Below are positions 56,308 through 64,000 of a stretch of 64,000 nt of DNA, piece by piece. Source of the stretch: Rappaport israeli (GTDB taxonomy: Bacteria > Pseudomonadota > Gammaproteobacteria > Cardiobacteriales > Cardiobacteriaceae). The first letter of the stretch is position 1. Every line of letters begins with the position of its first letter. The notes below the pieces were generated by a model. That model saw only the letters and a program-made list of their open reading frames with translations, was not told the DNA's origin and did no database searches. The stretch spans positions 62,001-126,000 of the forward strand of contig NZ_LXHZ01000026.1 in the NCBI RefSeq assembly GCF_001888055.1, given 5' to 3'. A program made the translations under genes and the position numbers.

Positions 56308-57512
56308 ATGTTAGAGGTTAAAGAGGATTTTCCAATTTTACAGCGTTTGGTGCACGGGCGACGGTTGGCGTATTTGGATAGTGCGGCGAGTATGCAAAAG
56401 CCCCGCGCGGTGGTGGAGGCGATGGTGCGCTGTATGCAGGAGGATTACAGTAATATTCATCGTGGGGTGCATTATTTATCTCAACAATTAACGCTTGCCT
56501 ATGAGGGGGTTCGGGCGCAGGTGGCGCGCTTTGTTAATGCTGAGCGTGCAGAGGAAATTATATTTACCAAATCAACTACAGAGGCGATTAATTTGTTAGC
56601 TTCTAGTTTGGCGCAATGGCGGATTCAGGCTGGGGATAAGATTTTGATTACCGCGATGGAGCATCATGCCAATATTGTGCCATGGCAAATGGTGTGTGAG
56701 CGTTATCAGGCGCAATTGTGTGTGTTGCCGATGAATGCGCGTGGGGAGTTGCTGGTGGAGGATTTGGAAGCACTTTTAGATGGGGTGAAGATTTTTGCAT
56801 TAGCGCATGTTTCTAATGCATTGGGGACGATTAATGAGGTGCAAACGTTGGTGACTCGTGCAAGGGAAAAAGGGGTGCTGACAGTGGTTGATGGGGCGCA
56901 GGCGGTGGCGCATATGGCGGTGGATGTGCAGGCGTTGGATTGTGATTTTTATGTGTTTTCAGGGCATAAAATATATGGCCCGACGGGGGTGGGGGTGCTG
57001 TATGGTCGCTATGCGTTATTGCAGGATATGCCCGTTTATCAAGGTGGCGGGGATATGATTTTAAGTGTGAGTTTTGAACATACTGAATACGCACCACCGC
57101 CTACGAAATTTGAGGCAGGTACGCCTCCTATTGTTGAGGTGATTGGCTTGGGCGCGGCGCTAGATTGGGTGCAGGCGCTTGGGCTTGATGCTATTGCGCG
57201 CCATGAACAAACCTTAGCAGAAAGCGCACGAATGCAATTGCAAGCGCTTGATGGGGTGCGCTTGATTGGCGAGGCTAAAGCGCGGGCGGCGGTGGTGTCG
57301 TTTACGCTAGAGGGGATTCATCCTCATGATGTGGGGACAATCTTAGATGATTGTGGTGTGGCGGTGCGAGTGGGGCATCATTGCGCTGAGCCAGTGATGC
57401 GATTTTTCAGGTGCCTGCAACAGTGCGGGCAAGTTTTGCCGCTTATAATAATGAGAAAGATGTATCACAATTGGTGCAGGCGGTAAAAGAAGCGCAGGCG
57501 TTGTTTGCTTAA
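56308..57512 (+). CDS. sufS: Cysteine desulfurase SufS (one frameshift)
   Basis: SufS extracts sulfur from cysteine for cluster assembly using PLP. Conserved features are YLDSAASMQKP, IIFTKSTTEAINLLA, ITAMEHHANIVPWQ, VDGAQAVAHM, the PLP lysine in FSGHKIYGPTGVG, and the persulfide cysteine in RVGHHCAEPVM. A T5 run at 57403-57407 should be T6; this gives MRFFQVPATVRASFAAYNNE and a normal C-terminus ending at 57512. It is a group II desulfurase, expected to be activated by the following SufU. Confidence 0.95.
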
Positions 57513-57536
57513 GAGAGTTGAATGAGAGAGGCTGAT

Positions 57537-57977
57537 ATGAATCATTTAAAATCGCTGTATCAAGAGGTTATTTTAGACCATAGCAAAAAACCACGTAATT
57601 TTGGCGCGTTAGACGCCCCGACCCACACCGCGCGGGGACATAATCCTTTATGTGGAGACAGTTTGAAGATTTTTGCTGTGCTAGAGAATGAGGTGATTAC
57701 GCAATTAAACTTTATCGGCGAAGGATGTGCAATTTCTAAAGCGTCGGCATCGTTGATGACGGAGATGGCAAAAGGTAAAACATTGGCTGAATTTGCGCAG
57801 TTGTATGAGGCATTTCATCATGTGGTTACCAGCGATGAAGAAGTTTCAGACAATATGGGAAAATTGGCTGTGTTGGCAGGGGTGCGCGAGTATCCGTCGC
57901 GGGTAAAATGTGCAACGCTGGCTTGGCATACGCTAGATGCAGCCATTAAACAACAAGAGATAGCGCAAACTGAATAA
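57537..57977 (+). CDS. sufU: Fe-S assembly sulfur-transfer protein SufU
   Basis: SufU is a zinc-containing IscU-like protein that accepts sulfur from SufS. It has LYQEVILDHSKKPRNFG, HNPLCGDSL with the first Cys, FIGEGCAISKASASLM with the second, and EYPSRVKCATLAWHTL with the third. The insert of about 18 residues before the third cysteine, which separates SufU from IscU, is present. The ATG at 57537 follows gagagg and gives the usual N-terminus; an ATG at 57522 is also in frame. SufU replaces SufE in this operon. Confidence 0.93.
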   Translation: MNHLKSLYQEVILDHSKKPRNFGALDAPTHTARGHNPLCGDSLKIFAVLENEVITQLNFIGEGCAISKASASLMTEMAKGKTLAEFAQLYEAFHHVVTSDEEVSDNMGKLAVLAGVREYPSRVKCATLAWHTLDAAIKQQEIAQTE

Positions 57978-58063
57978 CTTGATACAAAAGATATGCTGGC
58001 GCTAAGTGAGTTGCTGTAAAACATTTTTTGACGTGAGATAAGCTTTGATTAAGGAGAATTGAG

Positions 58064-58418
58064 ATGGAAATAGATGAAGTGCCGTTTCAAAAAGATGTGC
58101 ATGACCCCACACTTTCGCCGATTGAGCGCGATATGATTAGCGCGCTAAAAACAGTATATGATCCTGAAATTCCAGTAGATATCTATGAACTTGGATTGAT
58201 TTACGATATTTTGTACGACAAAAAACAGGTGAGGCGTTGATTAAAATGACACTCACGGCACCAGGATGTCCTGTTGCTGGTGTTATGCCAGATTGGGTGC
58301 GTGATGCAATCGAGAAAGTCGATGGGGTGGAGCGTTGTGAAGTTGAAATGATGTGGGACCCCCTTGGCGAATGGATATGATGAGCATGCGCGCTAAAATT
58401 GAACTCAATATGATTTAA
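58064..58418 (+). CDS. sufT: SufT/DUF59 (MIP18-like) Fe-S maturation protein (two frameshifts)
   Basis: The gene is too fragmented for simple ORF calling. An aaggag site precedes ATG 58064. The encoded protein has ALKTVYDPEIPVDIYELGLIYDI, the DUF59 hallmark, then after adding one A at 58220-58225 it reads TGEALIKMTLTAPGCPVAGVMP with the conserved cysteine. After adding one C at 58359-58363 it reads WDPPWRMDMMS and ends at 58418. SufT proteins help mature some Fe-S proteins under high demand. The position right after sufU supports the call. The repaired length is about 118 residues. Confidence 0.88.
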
Positions 58419-58439
58419 TTTTTTCTATAATGCAGTAAC

Positions 58440-58487
58440 TTTATTCCATATTTTTACTATAGCATTTGCATTTATCCCATATTTTTA
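58440..58487. repeat. Direct repeat pair upstream of alaA, possible operator
   Basis: A 17-base word, tttat(t/c)ccatattttta, occurs at 58440-58456 and 58471-58487 with one mismatch. The copies are exactly 31 bases apart, close to three DNA turns, in the AT-rich gap between sufT and alaA. The -10-like TATAAT boxes at 58513 and 58559 lie downstream. No regulator can be named. Confidence 0.45.
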
Positions 58488-58605
58488 TCTCAATTTAAGA
58501 GATGTGCTAGCCTATAATAAAAAGTATGGTAAATGCATGGTTGTGCGCGATTGTGCGTTATAATTCTCGCTTTGAGACACAATAGATAGGTAAAACTATA
58601 ACGCT

Positions 58606-59826
58606 ATGAAAAAAATAGAAAAATCAAATAAGCTTGAGAATGTTTGCTACGATATTCGTGGGCCTGTACTCACTGAAGCGCTAAGATTAGAACGCTTAGG
58701 GCATAAGGTGTTAAAGCTTAATATCGGCAATCCAGCAGCATTTGGCTTTGATGCGCCTGATGAGATGCGCGAGGATTTAATCGCTAATTTATTAAATGCA
58801 CAAGGCTATAGTGAGTCTAAAGGCGTGTTTGCCGCTAGAAAAGCGATTATGCACGAAACGCAACGTTTAGGCGTGCAAGGGGTAGGCGTTGAGGATATTT
58901 ATATTGGCAACGGCGTTTCTGAGCTAATTATTATGACAATGAACGCCTTGCTTGATAATGGGGATGAGGTGTTAGTTCCCATGCCTGATTATCCATTGTG
59001 GACGGCAGCGGTGAATTTAAGTGGAGGCGTTGCGGTGCATTATTATTGTGATGAAAGCAATGCTTGGAATCCTGATGTGGACGATATTCGCGCTAAAATC
59101 ACACCGCGCACTAAGGCAATTGTATTAATTAATCCCAATAATCCAACAGGTGCGGTCTATAGTCGGGCAGTATTAAAAGAATTGGTTTTGCTGGCAGAAG
59201 AACACGGCATGATTATTTATAGCGATGAAATTTATGACAAAATTTTGTATGAAGACGCAATCCATATCCCCACTGCAACGCTAGTTAGCCAAACATTGTG
59301 CGTTACTTTTAACGGCTTATCAAAAAACTATCGCGCGGCAGGATTTCGTGCGGGATGGTTATTTTTATCAGGCAATAAAGAAATGGCAACAAGCTATATT
59401 GATGGACTAAATATTTTGTCTTCAATGCGACTATGTGCCAATGTCCCTGCGCAATATGCCATTCAAACAGCATTGGGCGGTTATCAAAGTATTTATGATT
59501 TAACTGCTAAAGGTGGGAGATTGCGTGAGCAACGTGATTTAGCCTATCACATGATTAAAAACATTGAAGGGCTATCGTTGATTAAGCCCATGGGTGCAAT
59601 CTATAACTTTGTTAAAATTGATACGAAGCGCTTTAATATCAGTGATGATGAGCGCTTTGTGATGGATTTATTACGTGAAAAGCATATTTTATTGGTGCAT
59701 GGACGAGCATTTAATTGGCCTGAGCCTGACCATTTCCGTGTGGTGACATTGCCCCATAAAAATGATTTGGAAACCGCGCTTAAAAAACTAGAAGCGTTCC
59801 TAAAAAAATACAAACAGATTAGTTAG
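58606..59826 (+). CDS. alaA: Alanine-synthesising glutamate-pyruvate aminotransferase AlaA
   Basis: This fold-type I PLP aminotransferase of the AlaA (YfbQ) subfamily makes alanine from pyruvate and glutamate. KLENVCYDIRGPVLTEA and LNIGNPAAFGFDAPDE are subfamily hallmarks, with LINPNNPTGAVYS, SDEIYDKILYE and the PLP lysine in NGLSKNYRAAGFRAGW. It is unbroken at 406 residues. It has its own upstream region of about 190 bases, so it is probably independent of the suf operon. Confidence 0.95.
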   Translation: MKKIEKSNKLENVCYDIRGPVLTEALRLERLGHKVLKLNIGNPAAFGFDAPDEMREDLIANLLNAQGYSESKGVFAARKAIMHETQRLGVQGVGVEDIYIGNGVSELIIMTMNALLDNGDEVLVPMPDYPLWTAAVNLSGGVAVHYYCDESNAWNPDVDDIRAKITPRTKAIVLINPNNPTGAVYSRAVLKELVLLAEEHGMIIYSDEIYDKILYEDAIHIPTATLVSQTLCVTFNGLSKNYRAAGFRAGWLFLSGNKEMATSYIDGLNILSSMRLCANVPAQYAIQTALGGYQSIYDLTAKGGRLREQRDLAYHMIKNIEGLSLIKPMGAIYNFVKIDTKRFNISDDERFVMDLLREKHILLVHGRAFNWPEPDHFRVVTLPHKNDLETALKKLEAFLKKYKQIS

Positions 59827-59861
59827 TTGTAAAAATAATTGAAAATATTTTGTTTGTAAGC

Positions 59862-59890
59862 TTGACGAGATTAGTAGATAAGCATACAAT
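59862..59890 (+). promoter_or_regulatory. Promoter of tRNA-Asn
   Basis: TTGACG (59862-59867) and TACAAT (59885-59890) are separated by 17 bases, a near-ideal sigma-70 promoter. It lies 20 bases before the tRNA gene and is followed by a GC-rich discriminator (gcgcgc), as is usual for stringently controlled stable RNA genes. Confidence 0.8.
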
Positions 59891-59910
59891 GCGCGCTCAC
59901 TTAAGGCAGT

Positions 59911-59986
<76 letters not shown>

Positions 59987-60006
59987 ATTTAAGTGAATGT
60001 TAAATT

Positions 60007-60031
60007 AAGCTGCAATGATGCAGCTTTTTTT
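60007..60031 (+). terminator. Intrinsic terminator after tRNA-Asn
   Basis: The 8-bp stem aagctgca/tgcagctt has a 4-base loop and is followed by T5, 21 bases after the tRNA. Confidence 0.88.
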
Positions 60032-60660
60032 ATGCCCAAAATATCTCTAATAGGCTAGATAGCCCCAAAAACGCTAGCATTAAATGCTAGCGCAATCGAT
60101 GTGGGCGTGGAACGAACTTCTTGTTGCGCTATAACTAGGGTGTTTAGCTTAGCTTTTGTTGCACTTTCTCATTCTGTAATTGAGCAGTCTGGTTTAAGTG
60201 GAAAAATATTCTTTTAAAATAACTGCTTTTTGATTGAAATTAAGCATGGCGATATCAAAATAATCTAATTTGTTATAGTTACAGCACAACGAATCCGTAG
60301 ATTTATAGCTTTAATGTCTATCGCGTGATTTTATAATCCCTTGTTATGTCAAAGGATTAGGATGTCGGTTTACGTTGTATTCTTGCATCTGATTTCTAAT
60401 TTGATGTGTTGTAACATCAATATTAAAGATAGCGCATTATTTAAATATGGGATTTATTTGGCATAGCGTATCTTGATTATCGTAAGTCTTGCTATTTACA
60501 AAAATAAAGCACGTTAATTTAAATGGTTTTATTTGCGTGGATTTTTTAGCTATATGTATTTAGCCGTCCTAGGGAAAGGGGGTAGATTTATCGCGATAAG
60601 GCGCAAATTGCGTTTGAATCGGTTACAATACGGCACTTTATTTCTATGATGGTTTAGCCC
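60032..60660. other. Long AT-rich gap before ispB
   Basis: No convincing gene lies in these 629 bases. A perfect hairpin (cgctagcat/atgctagcg, 60072-60092) sits near the left end. A pair of imperfect inverted repeats (60123-60137 and 60276-60290, 13 of 15 matching) bounds about 168 bases and is listed separately. The rest is AT-rich with stops in all frames. A promoter for ispB is expected near 60600-60640 (tacaat at 60624-60629) but lacks a clear -35. Confidence 0.6.
60123..60290. repeat. Segment bounded by imperfect inverted repeats, possible MITE-like remnant
   Basis: gttgcgctataacta at the left end and tagttacagcacaac at the right end are inverted copies with 13 of 15 matches. The enclosed 138 bases have no open frame. 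No clear flanking target duplication is seen. The evidence is limited to these ends. Confidence 0.3.
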
Positions 60661-61629
60661 ATGTCTTCTACTTCAATTCAAATGTTAATTGATGAACAGT
60701 TACAAGCGACTGAGCGTTTAATGCAGGCTCAAATGACTTCAGAAGTGCCTTTGGCTCAAATGGTGATGTCTTATGCGATTAATAATGGTGGCAAGCGCTT
60801 TCGTCCGATGTTGACGCTGTTAAGTGCGGGGTTGTGTGCATATCAAAATGAGCGGGCAATTACTTTAGCGGCTTTGATTGAGTTTATTCATAATGCAACG
60901 TTGTTGCATGATGATGTGGTGGATGAGTCAAAAATGCGTAGGGGGAAAGATTCAGCCAATATCGCTTTTGGCAATGCGGCTAGTGTGTTGGTTGGGGATT
61001 TTTTATATACGCGCGCGTTTGAGTTGATGGTTTCACTGGGGGAGATGAGGGTCTTGGCGGTAATGTCGCAGGCAACTAATTTGATTGCCTCAGGAGAGGT
61101 GATGCAGTTGAGTAATTTGCATAATCCTGAGGTGGATGAAGCGCGTTATTTTCGTGTGATTGAGTTAAAAACGGCGGTATTATTTTCAGCAGCTTGTGAG
61201 TGCGCGGGGATTTTAGCAGGTGTTGAAAAACAAAAGATTGATGCATTGCGTCAATATGGGCGTTGTTTGGGCATGGCGTTTCAAATTATCGATGATTTAT
61301 TAGATTATCATGGGGATGAGGCGCGTATTGGTAAGGCTTTGGGTGATGATTTGGCAGAAGGTAAGCCAACTTTGCCGTTGATTCGTGCGCTTGAGCGCTT
61401 ACAAGAAGAAGATGCGACGCGTTTGCGTGAGATTATTCGCGCTGGGGAGCGTGAGGCTATTGCGGAAGTGGTGGCGTTGCTTGCGAAAACAGATGCTGTG
61501 GCTTATTCGCTAGAGGTGGCGCGTAAGATGTGTGCGCAGGCGCGCGAGGTATTGGCAGTATTTGCTGATAATGCGTATAAGGAGGCATTGCTGGCTTTGG
61601 CTGATAACGCCATTGAGCGCTTGGCTTAA
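60661..61629 (+). CDS. ispB: Octaprenyl diphosphate synthase
   Basis: IspB makes the long isoprenoid side chain of ubiquinone or menaquinone. The aspartate-rich motifs are LLHDDVVDESKMRRG and FQIIDDLLDYHGD. INNGGKRFRPML binds the allylic diphosphate, and KTAVLFSAACECAG is also conserved. It is unbroken at 322 residues. The polyprenyl length cannot be read with certainty, but a short Ala/Leu-rich wall before the first motif fits C35-C45 products. Confidence 0.94.
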   Translation: MSSTSIQMLIDEQLQATERLMQAQMTSEVPLAQMVMSYAINNGGKRFRPMLTLLSAGLCAYQNERAITLAALIEFIHNATLLHDDVVDESKMRRGKDSANIAFGNAASVLVGDFLYTRAFELMVSLGEMRVLAVMSQATNLIASGEVMQLSNLHNPEVDEARYFRVIELKTAVLFSAACECAGILAGVEKQKIDALRQYGRCLGMAFQIIDDLLDYHGDEARIGKALGDDLAEGKPTLPLIRALERLQEEDATRLREIIRAGEREAIAEVVALLAKTDAVAYSLEVARKMCAQAREVLAVFADNAYKEALLALADNAIERLA

Positions 61630-61656
61630 ATGTTAGGGGAAGAAAGAAGAGAAAAA

Positions 61657-61733
61657 TGGTCGGGGAGACAGGATTTGAACCTGCGACCCCTTGCACCCCA
61701 TGCAAGTGCGCTACCAGGCTGCGCTACACCCCG
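61657..61733 (-). tRNA. tRNA-Pro (anticodon GGG)
   Basis: On the minus strand the cloverleaf reads acceptor cggggtg, D-arm gcgcagcctggtagcgc, anticodon stem cttgc/gcaag with loop atggggt (anticodon GGG), T-arm caggttcaaatcctg, discriminator A and encoded CCA. It is 77 bases long, convergent with ispB, and ends 27 bases from the ispB stop. Confidence 0.97.
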
Positions 61734-61841
61734 AACAGCTGGGCATTATAGTGAGCTTGGTTTTTTTTGCAAGTGTTTTATCTTTTTGAGGAGCTGGGGT
61801 TTTGTGGTGCAAAATTTTTAGGGTGTGGCAAGGAGATTAGG

Positions 61842-62591
61842 GTGACAATAGATAAAAATGCTTCATTATGGATTTCTGCAAATTGGGCTTTGGCGGATAA
61901 GCTGGTGGCGGGAACGACGATAACGCCTGCAATAATGGCGCTTGAAGGGTTTAATTTAGCAGTGCATGTGGAAGATGAGATAAGCCGAGTAGAGGATAAT
62001 CGTCGGCGATTCTTGCAGGCGCTTGGTTGTAAAGCAAAGCCAATGTGGTTGAGTCAATATCATAGTGATGTGGTGGTGGAAGCGGATGAGTATGTAGAAG
62101 GTGCACGTGCAGATGCGGCAATTGGGGGGAGGGGGTATTTTCCTTTGGTGCTAACTGCTGATTGTGTGCCAATTGTATTGGCTGATGAAACGGGTCAGCA
62201 TATGGCGGTTATTCATGCGGGTTGGCAGGGGCTGGTGCAAGAGATTATCCCTAAAACGGTAGCTCGTTTGGCTTGTGAGGTTAAGGCGCTGTTTGCTTGG
62301 ATTGCGCCTTGTATTCGTCAGCATCATTATGAGGTTGATGAGCGTTTTTATCAGCGGTTTTTAACGTTAAATGCGGATTATTCTAGATTTTTTATTAGTA
62401 ACCGTGCGGGGCATTATTTGGCAGATTTAGCAGGGATGGCTCGTTGGCAGTTATTGGGTTGTGGAGTGCGTGCTGAGGCGATAGCGGATTGTGGGATTTG
62501 TACTTTTGCAGATAGGCGGTTTTTTTCTTTTCGCCGTGATGGGGGGCGTTCTGGACGTATGGCGACTTTTGTTGTGAATAAATCATCCTAA
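61842..62591 (+). CDS. pgeF: Multicopper-polyphenol-oxidase-fold protein PgeF (YfiH)
   Basis: PgeF proteins hydrolyse mis-incorporated amino acids from peptidoglycan precursors (E. coli) and show purine nucleoside activity in relatives. The metal residues are in LSQYHSDVV (His), LTADCVPIVLAD (Cys) and VIHAGWQGL (His). CGICTFADRRFFSFRRDGG is the usual C-terminal block. I chose the GTG at 61842 since aaggag precedes it by 6 bases; the longer frame from 61767 would have an unusual N-terminus. It is about 249 residues long and unbroken. Confidence 0.9.
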   Translation: MTIDKNASLWISANWALADKLVAGTTITPAIMALEGFNLAVHVEDEISRVEDNRRRFLQALGCKAKPMWLSQYHSDVVVEADEYVEGARADAAIGGRGYFPLVLTADCVPIVLADETGQHMAVIHAGWQGLVQEIIPKTVARLACEVKALFAWIAPCIRQHHYEVDERFYQRFLTLNADYSRFFISNRAGHYLADLAGMARWQLLGCGVRAEAIADCGICTFADRRFFSFRRDGGRSGRMATFVVNKSS

Positions 62592-62684
62592 AAAGTTATG
62601 GCACACAATGCAGAGCTCGCAAATTTAAATATTTTTAGCGTGGTTGAGTTTTAAAAGGATTAAGAGTGAATTGAGGATATAAGT

Positions 62685-63899
62685 ATGGATAGACAAGAGA
62701 TGCGGATATTGCTTTTGGAGGGAATACATGAGAATGCGGCAGCGCTTTTTAAACAATATGGTTTTGAGCAGGTTGAATCAGTAACGCAGGCGTTGGAAGG
62801 GGAGGATTTACAGGCTGCATTAGCGCGTGCGGATGTGGTGGGGATTCGTTCGCGTACGCAATTATCTCAGGCGGTGTTGGCGCAGGTAAAACATTTGCAG
62901 GCGATTGGTTGTTTTTGTATTGGGACTAATCAAGTGGCAGTGGATAAGGCGCAGGCGCTGGGGATTCCTGTATTTAATGCGCCTTATTCAAATACGCGTT
63001 CGGTGGCGGAGTTGGTATTGGCGGAGATTATTTGTTTGCTTAGGGGGCTTACAGATAAAAATCATAAGGTGCATACGGGAACTTGGCCAAAAACAGCACT
63101 TGGGGCGTATGAGGCGCGTGGGAAGGTGTTAGGGATTGTGGGGTATGGAAATATTGGGACGCAGTTGTCGGTATTGGCAGAGGGATTGGGAATGCGGGTG
63201 ATTTATCATGATGTGTTGCCTAAATTGCCACTGGGCAATGCTGAGCCTGCTCGTGATTTGGATGATTTGCTTAGCCGTGCGGACGTGGTGAGTTTGCATG
63301 TGCCACAATTAAGTTCAACATATAATATGATTGCTCAGGCGCAGTTGCAAAAGATGAAACAAGGTGCGCTGTTGATTAATGCCGCACGCGGACATTGTGT
63401 AGATATTGAGGCGCTCGATAAGGCGTTGCGTGAAAAACATTTGGGCGGTTGTGCTTTAGATGTGTTTCCTGATGAGCCAAAGCGTAATGATGAGGCGCTT
63501 GAGTGTTCGTTGCGCGGATTAGACAATGTTATTTTAACCCCTCATATTGGCGGCTCGACAGTGGAGGCGCAAGCTAATATTGGGATAGAGGTGGCGGATA
63601 AATTAGTTCGTTTCTTGCAAAATGGAACAACGACGGGCGCGGTAAATTTTCCTGAAATTACAATGACTAAACAACAAGACACGCACCGTATTTTACATGT
63701 GCATCATAATCAACCCGGGGTGTTGTCTGCGGTTAATACGTTATTTGCGCAACACGCTATTAATATCACAGCGCAAAGTTTGATAACGCAGGAGAATATC
63801 GGGTATTTGATTACCGATGTGGCGGTGAGTGATTCGGATGTGGCGCTTGCGCAGATAGAGCGCGTGGAAGGGACTATTCGCGTTCGCCGGTTGTATTAG
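62685..63899 (+). CDS. serA: D-3-phosphoglycerate dehydrogenase
   Basis: SerA commits 3-phosphoglycerate to serine synthesis. It is the E. coli type with a C-terminal ACT domain. Key parts are IGCFCIGTNQV, FNAPYSNTRSVAELVLAE, the NAD loop VGYGNIGTQL, catalytic NAARGH and TPHIGGSTVEAQANIG (His), and the ACT segment HHNQPGVLSAVNTLFAQHAINI. It is unbroken at 404 residues. The serine-binding HxN pattern (HHNQPG) suggests feedback inhibition by serine as in E. coli. Confidence 0.96.
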   Translation: MDRQEMRILLLEGIHENAAALFKQYGFEQVESVTQALEGEDLQAALARADVVGIRSRTQLSQAVLAQVKHLQAIGCFCIGTNQVAVDKAQALGIPVFNAPYSNTRSVAELVLAEIICLLRGLTDKNHKVHTGTWPKTALGAYEARGKVLGIVGYGNIGTQLSVLAEGLGMRVIYHDVLPKLPLGNAEPARDLDDLLSRADVVSLHVPQLSSTYNMIAQAQLQKMKQGALLINAARGHCVDIEALDKALREKHLGGCALDVFPDEPKRNDEALECSLRGLDNVILTPHIGGSTVEAQANIGIEVADKLVRFLQNGTTTGAVNFPEITMTKQQDTHRILHVHHNQPGVLSAVNTLFAQHAINITAQSLITQENIGYLITDVAVSDSDVALAQIERVEGTIRVRRLY

Positions 63900-63932
63900 T
63901 GCGGTTAATATAAAGCGCTATTGTTGAGTTAT

Positions 63933-63967
63933 TCCCCCGCCAGATAATTATGGTGGGGGATTTTTTT
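63933..63967 (+). terminator. Intrinsic terminator after serA
   Basis: The 10-bp stem tcccccgcca/tggtggggga (one G-U pair) has an 8-base loop and is followed by T7, 34 bases after the serA stop. Confidence 0.9.
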
Positions 63968-64000
63968 ATTGTGAAGTGTGGGGATGAGGATGTAGGGCAT

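Noticed and set aside
61630-61821. Open frame running through the tRNA-Pro locus
   Set aside because: It is the complement of a tRNA gene with a full cloverleaf on the minus strand; the protein is a known artefact of tRNA-derived ORFs.

Overview
This window is chromosomal DNA of a gammaproteobacterium. The support is an E. coli-type ArgG, PyrC and SerA, bifunctional HisB and HisIE, System I cytochrome c maturation (ccm), LptM beside lysA, the leuCDB-fimV-truA order, and a SufR-type regulator heading a sufBCDSU-sufT cluster. The moderate base composition, the Slam-type surface lipoprotein and the SufU/SufT cluster would fit Cardiobacteriales (Cardiobacterium, Suttonella, Dichelobacter), but that placement is an inference and no marker here proves it. 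No phage, integrase, intact insertion sequence or CRISPR array was seen.

Layout. 1-4 kb: the 3' end of argG, a relic of a TbpB-like lipoprotein, and clpS-clpA on the minus strand. 4-7 kb: an M61 peptidase and pyrC. 7-14.7 kb: a compact minus-strand operon transcribed in the order ccmC-D-E-F-G-(nfsA-like)-H-I-A-B. Its products build the c-type cytochromes that the next cluster needs. 14.9-20.7 kb: a plus-strand cluster of imelysin, di-haem oxidoreductase, a second imelysin, a membrane di-iron hydroxylase and a MauG/CcpA-type di-haem peroxidase. It looks like a periplasmic metal or redox system. 20.8-29.2 kb: typA with a terminator/antiterminator-like leader, a surface lipoprotein, rimI, an esterase-D homologue that has lost its catalytic serine, metG, a FUSC-type exporter, tRNA-Arg and a carboxylesterase. 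29.3-37.3 kb: lptM-lysA-leuC-leuD-leuB-fimV-truA. 37.8-45 kb: the complete histidine operon hisGDCBHAF(IE). 45-52.4 kb: a HugZ-like flavin/haem protein, folB (minus), plsY, lpxK, a glycerophosphodiesterase and a MoxR-DUF58-TgpA cluster. 52.5-58.4 kb: the suf operon. 58.6-64 kb: alaA, tRNA-Asn, ispB, tRNA-Pro, pgeF and serA.

A property of the sequence itself dominates the annotation. About 29 otherwise well-conserved genes, many of them essential elsewhere (lpxK, plsY, sufB, hisD, lysA, ccmF), carry one or two single-base indels. Nearly all fall in short homopolymer runs, in both directions, and each conserved protein can be restored by adding or removing one base. I therefore annotate these genes across their full span as intact genes with probable sequencing or assembly frameshifts, and give the site in each entry. 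They should not be read as pseudogenes without raw-read evidence.
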